Assembly: GCF_009870125.1 (NCBI RefSeq)
Contig: NC_046683.1
Coordinates: forward strand, 61,333,869-61,397,868
Direction of reading: 5' to 3'
Length of the DNA: 64,000 nt
From: Drosophila pseudoobscura
Taxonomy: Eukaryota > Arthropoda > Insecta > Diptera > Drosophilidae
This document shows, in pieces, positions 1 to 13,344 of this stretch. Within the stretch, counting starts at the first letter, position 1. Every line of letters begins with the position of its first letter. The notes under the pieces were generated by a model that did not search any database, had not been told where the DNA came from, and worked only from the letters and a program-made list of their open reading frames with translations. Position numbers and translations under genes: made by a program.

Positions 1-240
1 ACGCTAAATCCTCTTTTTACGGAAAATCCAATAAAAGCAAGTATTAAAAATACACCAGTTAAATAGAAAATTGATTCATCAATCGTATAAAATGATGATG
101 GCATGGCTAAATGTTCTATATAGTTAGTAATATTCGTCGGAATATCAAAAACGAGGAATATGTAAAATAGAACTTGAATTCGTCAGTATATTTACGGTAT
201 ATTTTGAAAATGAGACGGAATATTTCTGAGGGTTGGGCGG
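1..240. repeat. Dispersed AT-rich repeat, copy 1 of 3
   Basis: This stretch shares long similar blocks, in the same order, with 39171-39400 and a shorter part with 38980-39060. Shared words include AATAAAAGCA, AGAAAATTGATTC, GCTAAATGTTCTATATAG, GGAATATCAAAAACGAGGAA and CGTCAGTATATTTACGGTAT. The copies are diverged by substitutions and small gaps. No open frame or terminal repeat is visible, and the left end may lie outside the window. I cannot assign it to a named family. Confidence 0.6.
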
Positions 241-247
241 TATATTT

Positions 248-272
248 TATCGATAATTCCGCGGTCACACTG
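248..272 (+). promoter_or_regulatory. DRE plus Motif 1 core promoter pair
   Basis: TATCGATA at 248-255 is an exact DNA replication-related element (DREF/BEAF-32 target word). CGGTCACACTG at 262-272 matches Ohler Motif 1 (bound by M1BP) in plus orientation. In Drosophila this pair marks TATA-less promoters with broad or constitutive activity, so a plus-strand start near 265-285 is likely. Which transcript it serves is unknown: it could be a distal start of Gyc76C or a gene to the left. Confidence 0.55.
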
Positions 273-279
273 CCGTAAA

Positions 280-3240
280 CACTTTGGCGCCCGGCGCCTC
301 AAACCCCCAAACCCCCAAAACTCGTGAACGTGTTGACATGCTTCGGCCGGCCGCGGAAAATCGAGCAACCGAAAGCCAGTGCAGAATTTTTTTAGTGAAT
401 TCAGAAATGTCCAGAAATCCCAACACATTATGTCCATATTGATGTATTTAAAAAAAGAATGTATATAAAACTTACCTAAATCTTTCTTGGCCGCGACAAA
501 CGAAACAACGGTTAAAACGTTGGTGCATTTAACTCTCAGTGAAAATAGCGGTAAATTCGAAAATCAATCTGCGAAAATGACAAGAAAAGATCTTCATAAA
601 ATACTGAATCTTTTACTGACCAAAATGTATGCTTTCTAATGCGAAATATATTGTTACCTTTGAATATTTCGAGTAAATAAAAAAAACAATACCCGCTAAC
701 TGCAATGTAAATGTTTGTGTTCTCCTTTGCTCTCCCGCTCTCGGACACCCACACACAGGCGCACAAGCATGCATGTATTGGTAGGCGATGATCGTGCTGA
801 CAAAAGTGCAACAACAACAGTGATAAAAAATGCACAATAATAAAAGCAAAATCGGAAAAGTTTCACAATGCAATGCCGCCGCCAGGCTATGCATAAAAAT
901 GTCCAATCCGCTGCGTGATTTTTGATTTTGGTTTTGCTTTTGGCTTTTGCACTTGTCACGTCTTTGTGGAGTGTTTTTCCTGTTGTTTCAGCTGCCCTGC
1001 CCCTTCGCCTACGTACGCACATTTTCAAATCGAACTTTGTGCATCCCTCCCGTATATTTCAATTGCAGTTTAAAAATAGATCACAGAATTAAGTTAGAAC
1101 AGTTTATATTTTGGCACATTTGTAGAAATGATTTTTGTATTTTTGGTGATTTGTTGCTTTGTTGCCTTTTGGGCAACACAAACACGTCTAAAAATAGGCA
1201 GACGGGACTGATAAAACAGATCACTCTCACTATCTGTCGCCGCTCTTTTGCTCTTCTCTCTGCAGCGATTTCGTGTGTGCATGTGTGTGTGCAATGCTTG
1301 CGGCATATTGTTGTACCCAGTACTGTGGGTATGATTGAACTAGCCAAGCTTCAAGCAAATATGATGAGTTCTAGGAGTGCATTTGTCCCACTGTACTGAA
1401 CTGAATCATCATCCAACAAGTTGTTGCTGTCTTGCACTGTTTGCCATCTTTCTGTTTTCTCTGTTTTCCTGTTCTGCCATTTTTTGCATAAATTACAATT
1501 TTCTTTTGGACTTTGGCGAATATATCGCACCTATAGAGCGAAAAATGTCCAACGGAAATTGTCGGCACAAATTGAAAAACTCCCATGTAAGCAGACACAC
1601 ACGCACACACACATAAGAACAATCAATGCACACCCATATAACCTCTCATACACACACACACACCCATATAGGGTTTAATAAAGATTAACGCATTTCTTAT
1701 CAAGCGGTGATAGCAGGCAAAAGGAAGATGGGGAACAGAAGAAGCAGAGAGAGCGATTGGGAGAGCAGCAGCATTATTTTGAGCTACTCTTTTCGCACAC
1801 ACACAGGCACACAGGAACACATGCACACAGATCAGGAAAGAGAACACGCTTGATATCTTTTACTAGGCCTCTGATTAGCAACAACAACACCAAAGGCAGC
1901 GTCTAGTTTTTCACGTATTATTTATTTGTTTTCTGGTTTCTTCGCTGCTTTCGCGTCGCGCCGCGCCGCTGATAAAATAAAGAACAATATTAATTTAAGT
2001 TTAAAAATAGAATTTGCTGCAGATGCCCATTGCATGAATGTGCGAGAGAGGGAAGAGAAAAGAAGAAATAACAACCTTACTTGATCTCTGCTCTGTGATT
2101 GCGCTCTTGTCTTCGCTCTCTTGGCACACACATGTTGATCTGTAGCGTCGAATTAGCGTCGAGAGAGGAACTGAGAGCGACCGCTCTCTTGTGGTGGTGC
2201 GCCCGCCGCTGTTTGGGGCCTTTGGGGCCGTCGGTTTGGGGCCCCCGTTCAGTATTATTCTCGCCGTTGCCGTTTCAAAAGTTGGTTTTTCGGATTGCCA
2301 AAGCCGCGTGCGTCGCTCCCACACATACACTCTCTCGAACATACACACACACGTGCAGAGCAAACGATATTATGCATATGTATGTTTATATATATTTCTT
2401 GTGATTGGATTGGGACAAAAACAAAAACCCCAAAGAGTGCGGAGTGCGACCAGAGCGAGCTCCTCCAGCCACCCGTTTTGCCGTCGGCTTTTTTTTTCGG
2501 TTTTTCGGTATCAACAGGCTGAGAAAAAGCAGCAACCACAAAGTAAATCCCTAACCGCATTGCGTATAATATATTAATAGTTATTATTGAATTCAAAAAC
2601 AAATTTTCGCAAAATGTGTTAACAAGAGTGTTTGCTGGCCCTCCTCATAAAAGTTTATAATACCAAATAAAAAAATATATGTATATAAAGCCACAAAATC
2701 GAAAAGAAAACTGGATTTTGTGATAATTGTTTTGTGATCGCACGACTGATCGAGAGAGGGGAAAAGAGAGAAGAGTGGGAGTGGAGAGGTATGGAGAAAA
2801 AAAAGTGCAAAGATAACAGATTTCTGTGCGGTTTCTGATAAGCGCTCATCTTTATCTGAGCCATAAAAAAAGAACAACAACAACAACAACGCTGATACTA
2901 CAGTAAAATGTATGGGGAAGAGGAAATTAAGGCAAATACCGATATGTTTCGCTGGAATATTAGATAAAATGTGGGACCAGCGGGGTGTTTCGAGTATTTT
3001 TCTATGCAAATTCGAACAAGATCCATTGTTCTTCCAGCCTCTTTGCCGTAATCTCTCTCAGCGAGAGTGCGTGCTCTCTCCCATTAACCTACCACAATGC
3101 ATTTCATTCTTCTTGTTCCGCTCTCCACGCTCTCTATTTGGCTGGCTGCATTCTCTCCCGCTCTCAACTCTCCATTTACATGCAGACAATCAATTCCCTT
3201 TTCATGCAATTTACCGCTACAGCTAGTACATATTACAGTA
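280..3240. other. Upstream non-coding region, no gene seen
   Basis: No open frame here looks like protein. The stretch contains CA-rich tracts (about 1595-1670 and 1795-1830), GAGAG/CTCTC clusters (about 2040-2180 and 3050-3270) and A-rich sequence. On the minus strand a good splice donor (GTAAGT, complement of 470-475) follows a non-repetitive stretch, so a minus-strand 5' exon running from somewhere in 476-900 toward the left edge is possible. The GAGA-rich block at 3050-3290 is a candidate promoter for the exon that follows. Confidence 0.4.
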
Positions 3241-3289
3241 TTAGTTTTCCGCTCTCTCTCTCTCTCCCACTCTACTTTGGCTCTTCCTG

Positions 3290-3763
3290 TGTGCGTGGCG
3301 TGCATGTGTGTGTGTGTGCATGAAATAGCAACAAAATTATATTATAATTAACCGCAATATATTTTCCATATGAAAAGCAAAACGAGTAAATGCGATCACG
3401 ATAGCAACAGCAGCAGCAAAAAAGTGAACAATTGTTAAACAACCAAAAAGCAAAACCAATTAGAAAAATAAACACAGTGCAAAAATACAACAAAAAGCGG
3501 AAAAAAAAACGCTGAAGCTGAAGCAGGAGAGAAGAAAACGCAAATCGTTGAAAACAAAAACAACTAAAACAAAAAGTTTATCTAACTGTAAAAGCTGAGA
3601 GGAGGCCGCATCGTGGGAGGCAAGGCATTTCAGCATTAAGCATCCACTCGGAGAGCAGCAGATAAAGACAGGCAGACAGAGACTGAGAGAGAGAGAGAGA
3701 GAGACAGAGATAGCGAGAGATCAGAAGAGTGTGCTAATGACGGAGCAGGCAAGGCCGAACAAT
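3290..3763 (+). other. Gyc76C: Probable 5' non-coding exon of Gyc76C
   Basis: The sequence is A-rich with AAC and CAG runs, typical of a Drosophila 5' leader. It ends at a near-perfect donor, ACAAT followed by GTGAGT, at 3764-3769. It is preceded by GAGA/CTCT-rich promoter-like DNA. No coding frame is present. Assignment to Gyc76C rests on strand and on the absence of any other plus-strand gene before 31.6 kb. The left end is a guess; only the donor is well supported. Confidence 0.4.
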
Positions 3764-6700
3764 GTGAGTGTAAACCAAAATGATACCCTTTCCAATTGGT
3801 TCAGTGAATAGAGCCAAACCCCCCTCCCCCCCTCAACACCCCTCCCTGCCATAGGAATTTTAATGGAATTTGGAACTACAGAAGGGTTTCTGGTTTCTTC
3901 CTTTCTCTTAAAGAGTTTTCTTATCGCACACAACAGGTTTTCCAGATTTTCTAGGCGACCGCTCTAGACCGTTTGGTTTTCATTTCACTTTAATTGCAAA
4001 ATTCTGTTTAAAGGGAAAGTTCTGGCCAAAAATGTACAATGTATATATGTATGTATATACATATGTATTTTTTTCTGCTCAGCTTGATTTCCATTTAATT
4101 GCAGTCTGGAAAACAGCAATTCGCTCTTTTCCAGCAATTTTCTTGCTCGTATTTCTTGGAATATCTGTCCAAACTCCTGCAAAAAAACCAAAAATTTTTG
4201 ATAACCAACTATTTTTGCCTAAACACAAGAGAGCTGACATCCTGGCAACCTGTCACCGCGGCATCCTGGCATCCTGGGATCCTCCACGGCACGCACGAGA
4301 GGGAACTTTATTAAAAAGTTGGCCACAGAATTGCCCGCAATGAAACACCGCAACAAGTTGGCCGTTCCGAGAGAGCCAGAGAGCGGAGGAGGAGGTGAAG
4401 GAGGAGGAGGAGGAGAAGGAGGAGGAGAAGGAGGATGCGTAAGCCAGAGAGTGCCTCTCAATGCGGCTTCTTCTTCTTTGCTTTGTCTAACAGACTACTG
4501 GGGGGGCCCCCCCAGCCCAATTTTGAAAATGAAATTTTAATGCCGTTTCTTTTTTATGGTGTGGAACAAAAACGGGGAAAAGAAAATTTCTATTATTGAT
4601 TGAAACGTATGTATTTTTGCATCTTCTTGTGTTTACATTATTTCTGGTCTGCTAATGAAATTGAAATGTTCGATGTGTCGGAAAAAAGTACTATAATCTA
4701 AATATAACTTTTTTTTTTTTGGGGTATTTATAATGGTGGGGTGGTGGGTGTATGGATTGTGATTGCTTTTGGCCTGGCTTTCTGCTGTGGGTGTGTGTGT
4801 ATAGGTGTGTGTGTGTAACTGACAGGAAGACCTTAGAGCACTCGCACTTGTATTTTTGGCAACGCAAATTGTTCATATTTCGAACTTTGAATTCAATTTT
4901 TTTTGTTTGTTTGGGTATCTGTTCTATGTCAACATTTGCACACCAACTATACAAATTTTTCACTCTCTCTCGCTCTCTCTCTCTTGCTCTCTCTCTCTGT
5001 GAAATTATTAAGTAATTCAACCCCTCTTCCTCCCATTTGTGACCCTCGTGTCGCGCTCTGTCAGAGGTTTCCGATTGAACAGATGTTTTCCCTCAATTAA
5101 ACTTTGTGCTGAAGTACGTTTCTGTTTCCGATTCGTGCGAATGCAGAATAAAGTTCAGTTCCATCGAAAAGTGCCAGAAAAACCGAGTGTGGGTCCGCCA
5201 TGCGGGTCCTCAAAATGGTCCTTCTTCCTTCAGCAGAGGCTCATCCGTTTCGGGGCATTATTTCCGCATACGAGAAACCCGCACAGAAACAATAAATAAA
5301 CCCCGCAAAATTCTAAAATACCAACAATTGTTATTGTTCTATTTCGCTATGCTTTCGGTCTAAATATAGAAAATGCCTGCAAAAACAAAAACCGCTTTCA
5401 AACAAACATTTTGTTTGTAATCTTGACCGTGGAATATTTTGTGTTCCGTCCGTCTGTCCGTCCGTCCGTCCGTCTGTCCGTCCGCTAATTGAAAAACGCT
5501 TAGCATAGCTAATGAAAAGTGTGTGTGTTTTTTTTTTCTTCTTCCAGGAACAGGATGCAAATGCAAATGTAGAAATTTTATGTAGAAAAATCTAATTAAA
5601 TTTAGTTACTTTTTGAGAACTAGAGATATTGTATCTCCATTTTGGTAATCCAAAAATTGTGTTGTACAAAACTTGTTCTTCATTTGGTTTTTTTTTTTAT
5701 TTCTTTCGGTTTTTGTTGCTGTTTTTATGGTATATTATTTTTTTGATGTATATTTTGCGCTAAAACCGCAGAAAGTTTTGCGGTTCGGCACAACGGGGAC
5801 ACAATCTTATCATCTAGGGGTTCTATAAATAGCACCCGCCCCGCCCCGCCCCGCACCCGCCACGCCCCGCTCCGCTCCGGTGTGGATGGGTCTCGCTGGA
5901 GCTTGGAGTGAAAATTGTCGCCCAACCTTTTTTTTTGTGTGTTTTTTATTCGTATCTGTATCTCTATCTCCACTCGTAAAATATATATTTTTAATGTATC
6001 TGTATCTCTGTGCGAGTATCTGTTGCTTGTATCTCGGTATCTATCTGTATCTGTGTGTTATTTTTTTTTTTTTTTTTTTTTTTGCAAATTTTAGTTTTCT
6101 TTTGTTGTTGTTTTCGCTGCTGGACTTCTGGGTGGACTTTGTGTTTTTCTTTGCTTGTTTTCTTTTAGAGCGACCGTGTGATCATTTAGCGTTGTGCTAA
6201 TTCAATTTGTATCTCTACTGTATCTGTATCTGTATCTGTAGCTGTGGCTGTGGCTGTATCTTTGCGTATTTCGAATTTATATTTTTCTAAACGCAATACA
6301 AAAACCACCAAAAAAAACGTGGAAGATCTGCCCCCAGGGCTCCACATATTCTTGTTCCTTGAGGCTCCAAGTGCCAGATCCTGGCGACGATTGACGGTCA
6401 GGATGGCACATTTTCGGGCTTTAGTTCGCCCTGAAGTGGGGGGCACACGGCATGGGCGCCAGGAGTTCATTTTTGGCCTCCATCAAGAAATCATTGGATC
6501 CTCTTTTCGATCGTTGGAGTTCTCCCTGCCTCCGATGGTGGCTCTTTTGAGATGATTCCTCCAGAATGTCTTCCATATGGTAGTTCCAGTGGATTCTGTG
6601 GGGTCCACCAGTCGAAAGTCCAGTCTCCAGTACCGCCTGTTCCATTGCCTTTTCGACTGTTCTGGGGCCACCGCAGACCGCGCGTCTTGGGCTTCATTCA

Positions 6701-9700
6701 TTGTTAAACCAAACCCCGAAAAATAATAGAAATTCCTGCAAAAGCTGGCAACAAAAACGAGGGAGAGAGAGAACTGTCAACTGTCAACAAGAGATTTCAC
6801 GCCTATAATTAAATTAGAAGTTCGATCCTAAACGAAACTAATAAAACGGATGCCAAGCTCAACGCTTTTTCGATCGGGCCAAGAAAATACACTAAACAAA
6901 GTCGAATCGTGGCCCATTTGGTGCACAGACTAGAAGCAAAGAACCCAAATAATACAGAAAACTATGCTCAAATCCCTTGAGGGTATTGTGAAAATCTTAA
7001 AAGTGTATTCGGTGCAAATCTACTGCCTGTCGATGGCAGGAGGAGGCATGTTGCAAGTCGGGGAGGATCTGCTGATCCGGCGTAGGGTATTTAATAGTCG
7101 TTGTCACCTTGGAATATTTGCATGTTGTTTAACAATTCATAAATGAACAAACAAACAAGTGAAAAATAGGCGACAGAAAATATATATTCTTTTTCCACTC
7201 TCGACATTTTCTTGCCTCAAAAGTTTTTCGCGCGTTGCACTAAAAAAAAATAAACGAACAAAAACTTGAAGTAAAAAAATAATAAAAGCCAAGAAATACG
7301 TTTCGAGAGGAGACGAGAAATTTGTAAAAAAAAAATCCTGCAAAAAAAAAAAAAATAATTGTGAATTGTGTAAAAATTTCCATCGTCGTAGCGGTATCAA
7401 TGTTTACAGATTGTCGCAAGAAACGGAATATAAAATTATATAAAATATTCCACGAAAGAAAGAATTTTAAAGGCGACTGGCGGGGTGGGAAGGGGGGAGG
7501 GGGGGGGGCTGGAACGGGCTAATAGGGGAGGTGCTGTTTGATCAATCATTTAACAGGCCATTGGTAGATTTTTAATAACTCAAGAAACAAAATTTTGTAC
7601 ACGTTACGGAGGTGGCAGGGAGGGGTGGGGCGGGGCGTGGAGGGGGGTACTGTGGCAGAAAAGATTCCACTATAAATAATTTGGCACTCGAGAGAGAGAG
7701 AGAGCCTCGGCTCGGCTCGTTTGTTGCGTTGCGTTTTGTCACTGCATAAATTAGATAGAAGATGCCAGACAGACGTCTGGCGGGACAGGAGTCATGTCTG
7801 GTGACATTCTGTACGGAATGGCCATGGCCGTGGCCGTGTGGCACCCGTGTGGCAGCCCCCCCCACACGATGACTCGACGACAGAGGCTGCCATTGGATTT
7901 GCATCTGGAGGATGCCGCCAAGTCCTTGTTTTTAGCAGGATATCTAGAGATTCTGTTTGGTATGCGACCTCGTTGGGCATCCTTTAAGCATCAGAGCCAA
8001 CAAATTAGCAAAGCCCGAGCGTCGCGTGCGTTGCCCTGCCAACGCCACGCGCATTGTGGCATTGTGGCAGTGTGGCAAGCATGTGTGTGCAGCCATTCCA
8101 CTCTCCCTCATCCCCCTCTCTCCCCCTCTCTCTCTCTGCTGAAGCGAATATTATACACCATCAATTAGAGTGCTCACTGTAGTGGAGAGCCCACAATTAG
8201 TGGCATTAAATGCTACTACCTGAAAAGCACTGGACGTTAAACGCGTTTTCGACTGCAATGAAAGGCATCTCCCATACGCATCTGCATGTGGCAGGGGCAC
8301 ACAGACATGTGTTATGTGTGTGCTTCTGTTCGTGAATGACCTTCCTCCCTTCCCCAATTTGTGGCACACTCCACTGCAGTCCATGGCTTTTCGTCTTTTG
8401 CTCAACTATTTACAAACTTCGAGCTCCAATGAGCGTCCTTGGCGACCTTGGGACCTTTCGGGACTGTTGAATCTCCAACTCTTTGGAGTCTGACTTACCC
8501 CTAAGTGGTGCTAATCAGGCCTAGCCTGCCCCCTGGAGTGAAATATGCACCCTTTGCCACCTCCTTATGGTACCCAAGATTATGGCACCCAGCGAAAACG
8601 AAAGCGTTTGCGGCTGTGCCACAAAATGTTGTATTCAACATCAATTAACATGCGTATTGTTTTCGTGGTGGGGGGGTTGGGGGCACACACATTGATTTAA
8701 ACTCAATCAATCAGCGTATCGTGTTTTCCCATGAGTTTATTCAATCAATTCATTGACCTTTTACTGGCTGAAACGGGGCCAGACTTCAGTTCCCCCTTTA
8801 AGCGATCCTTGGGGCTGCCTCGAAGGAAGGCAAAGTTTTCGCCCTCAAAAGCAAGTTTCTGGCAGTTGGATTGTAAACAGAATTCCAGCTCAAATTGGGC
8901 AAAACTCATGTGAAGTTTGTAGGGAAATTAGCTGGGGGAAACAGGGTTTTCGGCTGGAGGACACCCAAGACGAGAGAATATAGGATCAGCCTTGAATTGC
9001 AGGACAAATTTTTCCGCTTTTGCTTAAAGTTCAACGAAAGCTTCAAAGAACCCGAATGGGGGCAGTTTTGGGGAATTTTCGCTGCATATTTCCTGGCCTA
9101 AAACATGCCACAGATTTTGGACGCCCTCAGGACACTTTTGGTGGCAACAAAATTGAAGATTTTTGGTGTCCAAACAGCCAGAAGAAGGTTTTCAGCTGGA
9201 AAAATCAGATCAGGGAGAGATGGACAGGGGGGAGGGGCAGGGACGGGGCAGGGGCAGAGGCAGGGGCAGAGGCAGGGACAGGGGCAGGAAGGCGGAGCGG
9301 AAGAGAGGAAGGGTCTTATCATTGTGGCTGGTGGTGGGGGTGGGAGTGGGAGTGGGGGTGGGGGTTAATTCAATTTGGAAAGAGAGAGCCTTTCTCTAGC
9401 TGCTCTTTTGTTCTCTGGCAGTGCATTGTCCCAAAATAGTCCTGAGGGAAATAGAATGTGGCATGTGGCATGAGGCGTATGGCATGTGGCATGCGGCATG
9501 TGGCATGTGGCTTGTGGCATGCGGCATGTGTGACACACAAAAGACAAAGACCAACTCAAAATTAGTTGACTTATTGTTCGGTCATTTATGGCTTTATCAA
9601 TTGGCCATCTAGAGGGCCAACCCCCCCTTCTCTCCCCCCGCACCCATTGATGCTCGTTTGGCCTGCCAAATTTTGCTCGATTCTAAAGCATTTTCCACTT

Positions 9701-11329
9701 GAATTATTTGGCCAGAGACAGAGACAGATTGCCAAAGTTTATGCAACAAGTTGGAGCCGCAAAAAGCCAACCAAAATGAAGGTCCTTGCAGTCCATTGAG
9801 TGAGAATCGGGCTTGAGAATCTGTAACTTTCTATTCAAGGCATCAGCCGAGGAAGCTCTGAGCTTCCTTCAAGAGTCAGAGACAGAGGCAGTGCCAGGAG
9901 TATCATTGTGGCCATCCTCCGACAGGCCATGTCCTGCCTCTGTAAATGGCCAGGAACAAAGGGCAAAGGCCAAAGGCAGAACGCTCTCTCTCTCTTTGAA
10001 GAAATTGTATTATATTTGCACCTTTCTGGCAGTCACAGAATGCACTCTCCTTCGTTGGAAAAGAGCCCCCAGTCCCGATTCGAAGATTACTGGCCTCCGC
10101 CCCTTTGGGCCCTGACAAAGTCTTGTCTTGGCCCCGAATAAACACACTTTGGCGTTTCCGGGAAATCATAGCGGCTAAGCACAAGTGAGGCCGAAACTGA
10201 AACTGAATTTGCATAATGCCAGCCACAACCACGACGCAGGGCTGCTAATCTATTCGCCGATTTGGGGGCAACATTGTTGTGTTGCCCCGCCCCCGCCCCC
10301 GTTTAGGACGGGGCCTCTCAACGCGGCAAGTGTGTTTATGTTTAGGCCCCAGAGGCACACTTCCACAGTGCCACACTGCCACACGGCCACTAAATTATGT
10401 TGTTTTAACTTGGCTTTAATGGCCCTCTCCGACTGGATTTTCCTGGGCGGAAGCAATGTGTTTATTGTGTGTGGATTTCGGGGCATAAATAGAGTCCCGC
10501 AACAGCAACAGATAGAGAACAGAACGAAGCGTAGCGGCAGCTGCCACACAAAACATTTGGTTGCAACATTTCCGAAAACTAATTAAAGTTTGTTTTTGAA
10601 AGCTTAAATCTGGGTAGACGAGGGGTACAATAAGGGAGATCCCGCATGTCCTTTGGGCAGGACAACTACTCTTCGTGGGGAGGGGGGGTGGGGGGAGACG
10701 TCTCTTTATCTGCCCCTCGAATATCATATCATATCCTCCTTTGTGCCCTGGCGGCCGGTGGGGGCGTCCCGAATGTGGGCTTGCCTCTGCCAATTTTAGT
10801 GTTTTTCTTTAATAAACAAATAAGTAAAAGGTAAAGTGGATTGAAGAAAACGACGACGAGGACGACGCGGACGACGACGACGAGGACGACGCCACCAAGT
10901 CGGAGGAAAGTCCACAAAGGGTTTTTTTTTTGTCAGCCTTGTTGTTTTCCCTTAATTTTTTTTTGGGCGGGGTTTTCCATTCTATTAGCATTAATCGGAA
11001 AGGGTGGGGTGAGGAGGGGGGGGGGGGGGGTTGGGGGGAGGAGCAGGGGGTATGTGTCAATATGCCCCTTATGGCACACAGAAATTTACGACCTCGCTGG
11101 AGCTTTTAACAACTGTTTGTCCTGCAATTTCCCCCAACACACACACACAGACACACACAGACACACACGCAGACACACACGCACACACACAGACAGGGAA
11201 AGAGTGAAAGGAAATTTATTATTATTTTTATGAGCTCTGCAATTCCCAGCCCCTGAAAGGGGGGAGGGGAGGCACTGAAGTGGCCGGCTAAAGGGGGATG
11301 GGGGGCAAGTCTGTTTGAGGATTCTCTCG

Positions 11330-11366
<37 letters not shown>

Positions 11367-11693
11367 TCTGTAAAAGTTTTTTAATAACTTGGCTGGTTTC
11401 TAGCCTTTTCTTGGCCAAGAGCTGTCCCTCTCGCTCTCTCTCTCTCCCTCTCTCTCTCTTTGGAGTTGCACGAAAATAAGTTGAACATTTGCATAGCATA
11501 CTTATCTGCGTAGGCAAACAATTAACTCGTGCTCCACTGCATCTGCCACTGCCACTGACGCATGTAGGCGTGGCACGCTCAATGGGCGACTCCAGTGGGC
11601 GACACGGAGCCAAAAATTGCGATGACGCACGTGCGAATCAATCCCCCCCCCAATTGAATCTGGGAGACTGCCTCTGCCCCTGCCTCTGCCCCT

Positions 11694-11725
<32 letters not shown>

Positions 11726-13111
11726 CCCTGCCTCTGCCTCTGCCGCCTTTATCCTGTGCCTGTGAACGAGGGACCCCCCTTTGGAGCCGGATTTGCTGTC
11801 CGGAGCAACAGCTGAATGTGTTTTATGTGTTTACATTTCCTTTTGCTTATTAATAACTGCAGCGCCCGGCCGAAAGGGTATGCCGCCTCGACAGTGTGGC
11901 ATGCCGCGTTCACAGGACTCTCCCACGAGGAGCAGCCCTCTGCCGCCTCTTTGGGAACTTTGCACATGATACAATGCCAGGGATTCGGGGGCTACTGCCA
12001 CATTCTGTTGGCTGTTGGCTGTTGGCTGCTGCATTCCGTTGCCTGGCTCACGTTCAGAAAAGAGATATGCTCGAGTATTTGCCAGCATTTTCGAGCCTTT
12101 TCCCAGGAAGAGGCGGTGTTTCCTACTTGAATTAGCTTCTCCCGCCGCCCACACGGCTCCCTCCTTTGTCCCAAAATCATGTTCGAGGACGAGGACGAGG
12201 CCGTAATGCCGTTCATTATGGCCTTGTTTATTTCGGTTGCCTAATTGGCTGCCCATTCCGTAGGCGGACACCCATGGCTTCCGAGAAAAATGAAAGGGCA
12301 TTCGGTAGTCTCATCAGATGGATTGCATTTTCCCTGGAGCTCTCTTCTGACCTTTGTGCGTTTCTGTGGCAACACGAGTCTGCCGAGCCCCCCGCTGCCC
12401 CCCCGCTGCCCCTTGCTGCGGACGCGACTCCTTTCTAGTGCTTACGGGACCAGAAGTGTTGGACCTGTTATGGACAAAGTACGGCTCTGCCTCGTGCCAA
12501 AGCCCCACATAGAGGGAATATTGTATTTGTATATCACGGACCCCCCTCCGCCCCCCCCTCACCGAAAGGCGGAGCCGGGGAGCTGTCCAGCTGTTCAAAT
12601 GTTTGCCATTCGGCCTTTAAAGAGATCTAGTTACCAGCTAAAAAGTTGGTCTCTTCTTCATTAATTGAGAAAAAGTTCAGGGGGTGGTTGGGGGTAGGTG
12701 GGGGAGGGGGGGGCAGGGATTTGCTTTTAAATGCAACTCCATTTACATGTTATTTTGCAACTAAATGAATGGGAAATCCACTTATGTTTTAGGTGCATCT
12801 ACACTCAGAGAAATAACAAACCCCAAAGATTTATATGAAAAATAATTAAATATATGTAATTCCCCACAAATAGATTATATATTAAATATTGTTTAAATGT
12901 ATTTTATATTTAAGTTTTAGATGAGTTTTTTTTTTTTAGTTTTGTTTTTTCTCCGAGTGTATCTGTAGTTTTTACATCTGCATCTGTAATCCCTGTATTT
13001 GTATATTGAATGCAGTTTTTTGCAGTTCGTTAATTGGCCATTTATATCTGTAAATTTGTCCCTCAACGGATTATACATATATTTTTGTAAACTTTTGCAT
13101 GCTTTTTCCAG
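3764..13111 (+). other. Gyc76C: Presumed Gyc76C intron, repeat-rich, no clear gene
   Basis: This long non-coding stretch is dominated by simple sequence. Examples are (CCGT)n at about 5445-5484, a T run at 6061-6083, GA/CT runs, G-rich runs, GGGGCA repeats at 9224-9290, GGCATGT repeats at 9458-9530, GAC/CGA repeats at 10848-10890, CA repeats at 11138-11194 and CTGCCT hexamers at 11670-11744. A minus-strand block at 6321-6701 lacks low-complexity sequence and stays open in two frames (see findings). Nothing else looks coding. Confidence 0.5.
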
Positions 13112-13344
13112 CTATGAGGGCAGCCCGGTCTTAAAGCAATTATAGGATACGAGGAACACGCCGCGGGCCACCGATCAGATCCGTCCAACGGGAGCCGCCA
13201 CACTATTCGAACCGATTCGAACCGATTCGCTTTGTTAATCCACTCGCCGAGTGGCCGGTGTGGTGGTTGCAACAGCAACGACAGCCGCCCCACACTCGAC
13301 TCGACGGTCCATCCACACACACCGCAATCCACAACAAAAATCAC
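13112..13344 (+). other. Gyc76C: Candidate internal 5'UTR exon of Gyc76C
   Basis: A strong acceptor (GCTTTTTCCAG, ending 13111) opens a 233-bp segment, which closes at a strong donor, TCAC followed by GTGAGT at 13345. The segment is not low-complexity, unlike its surroundings, and has no long open frame. An ATG six bases in gives a seven-codon upstream ORF that stops at TAA. It fits a non-coding exon spliced between the 3.7-kb exon and the first coding exon at 31.6 kb. Transcript data would be needed to assign it. Confidence 0.4.
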
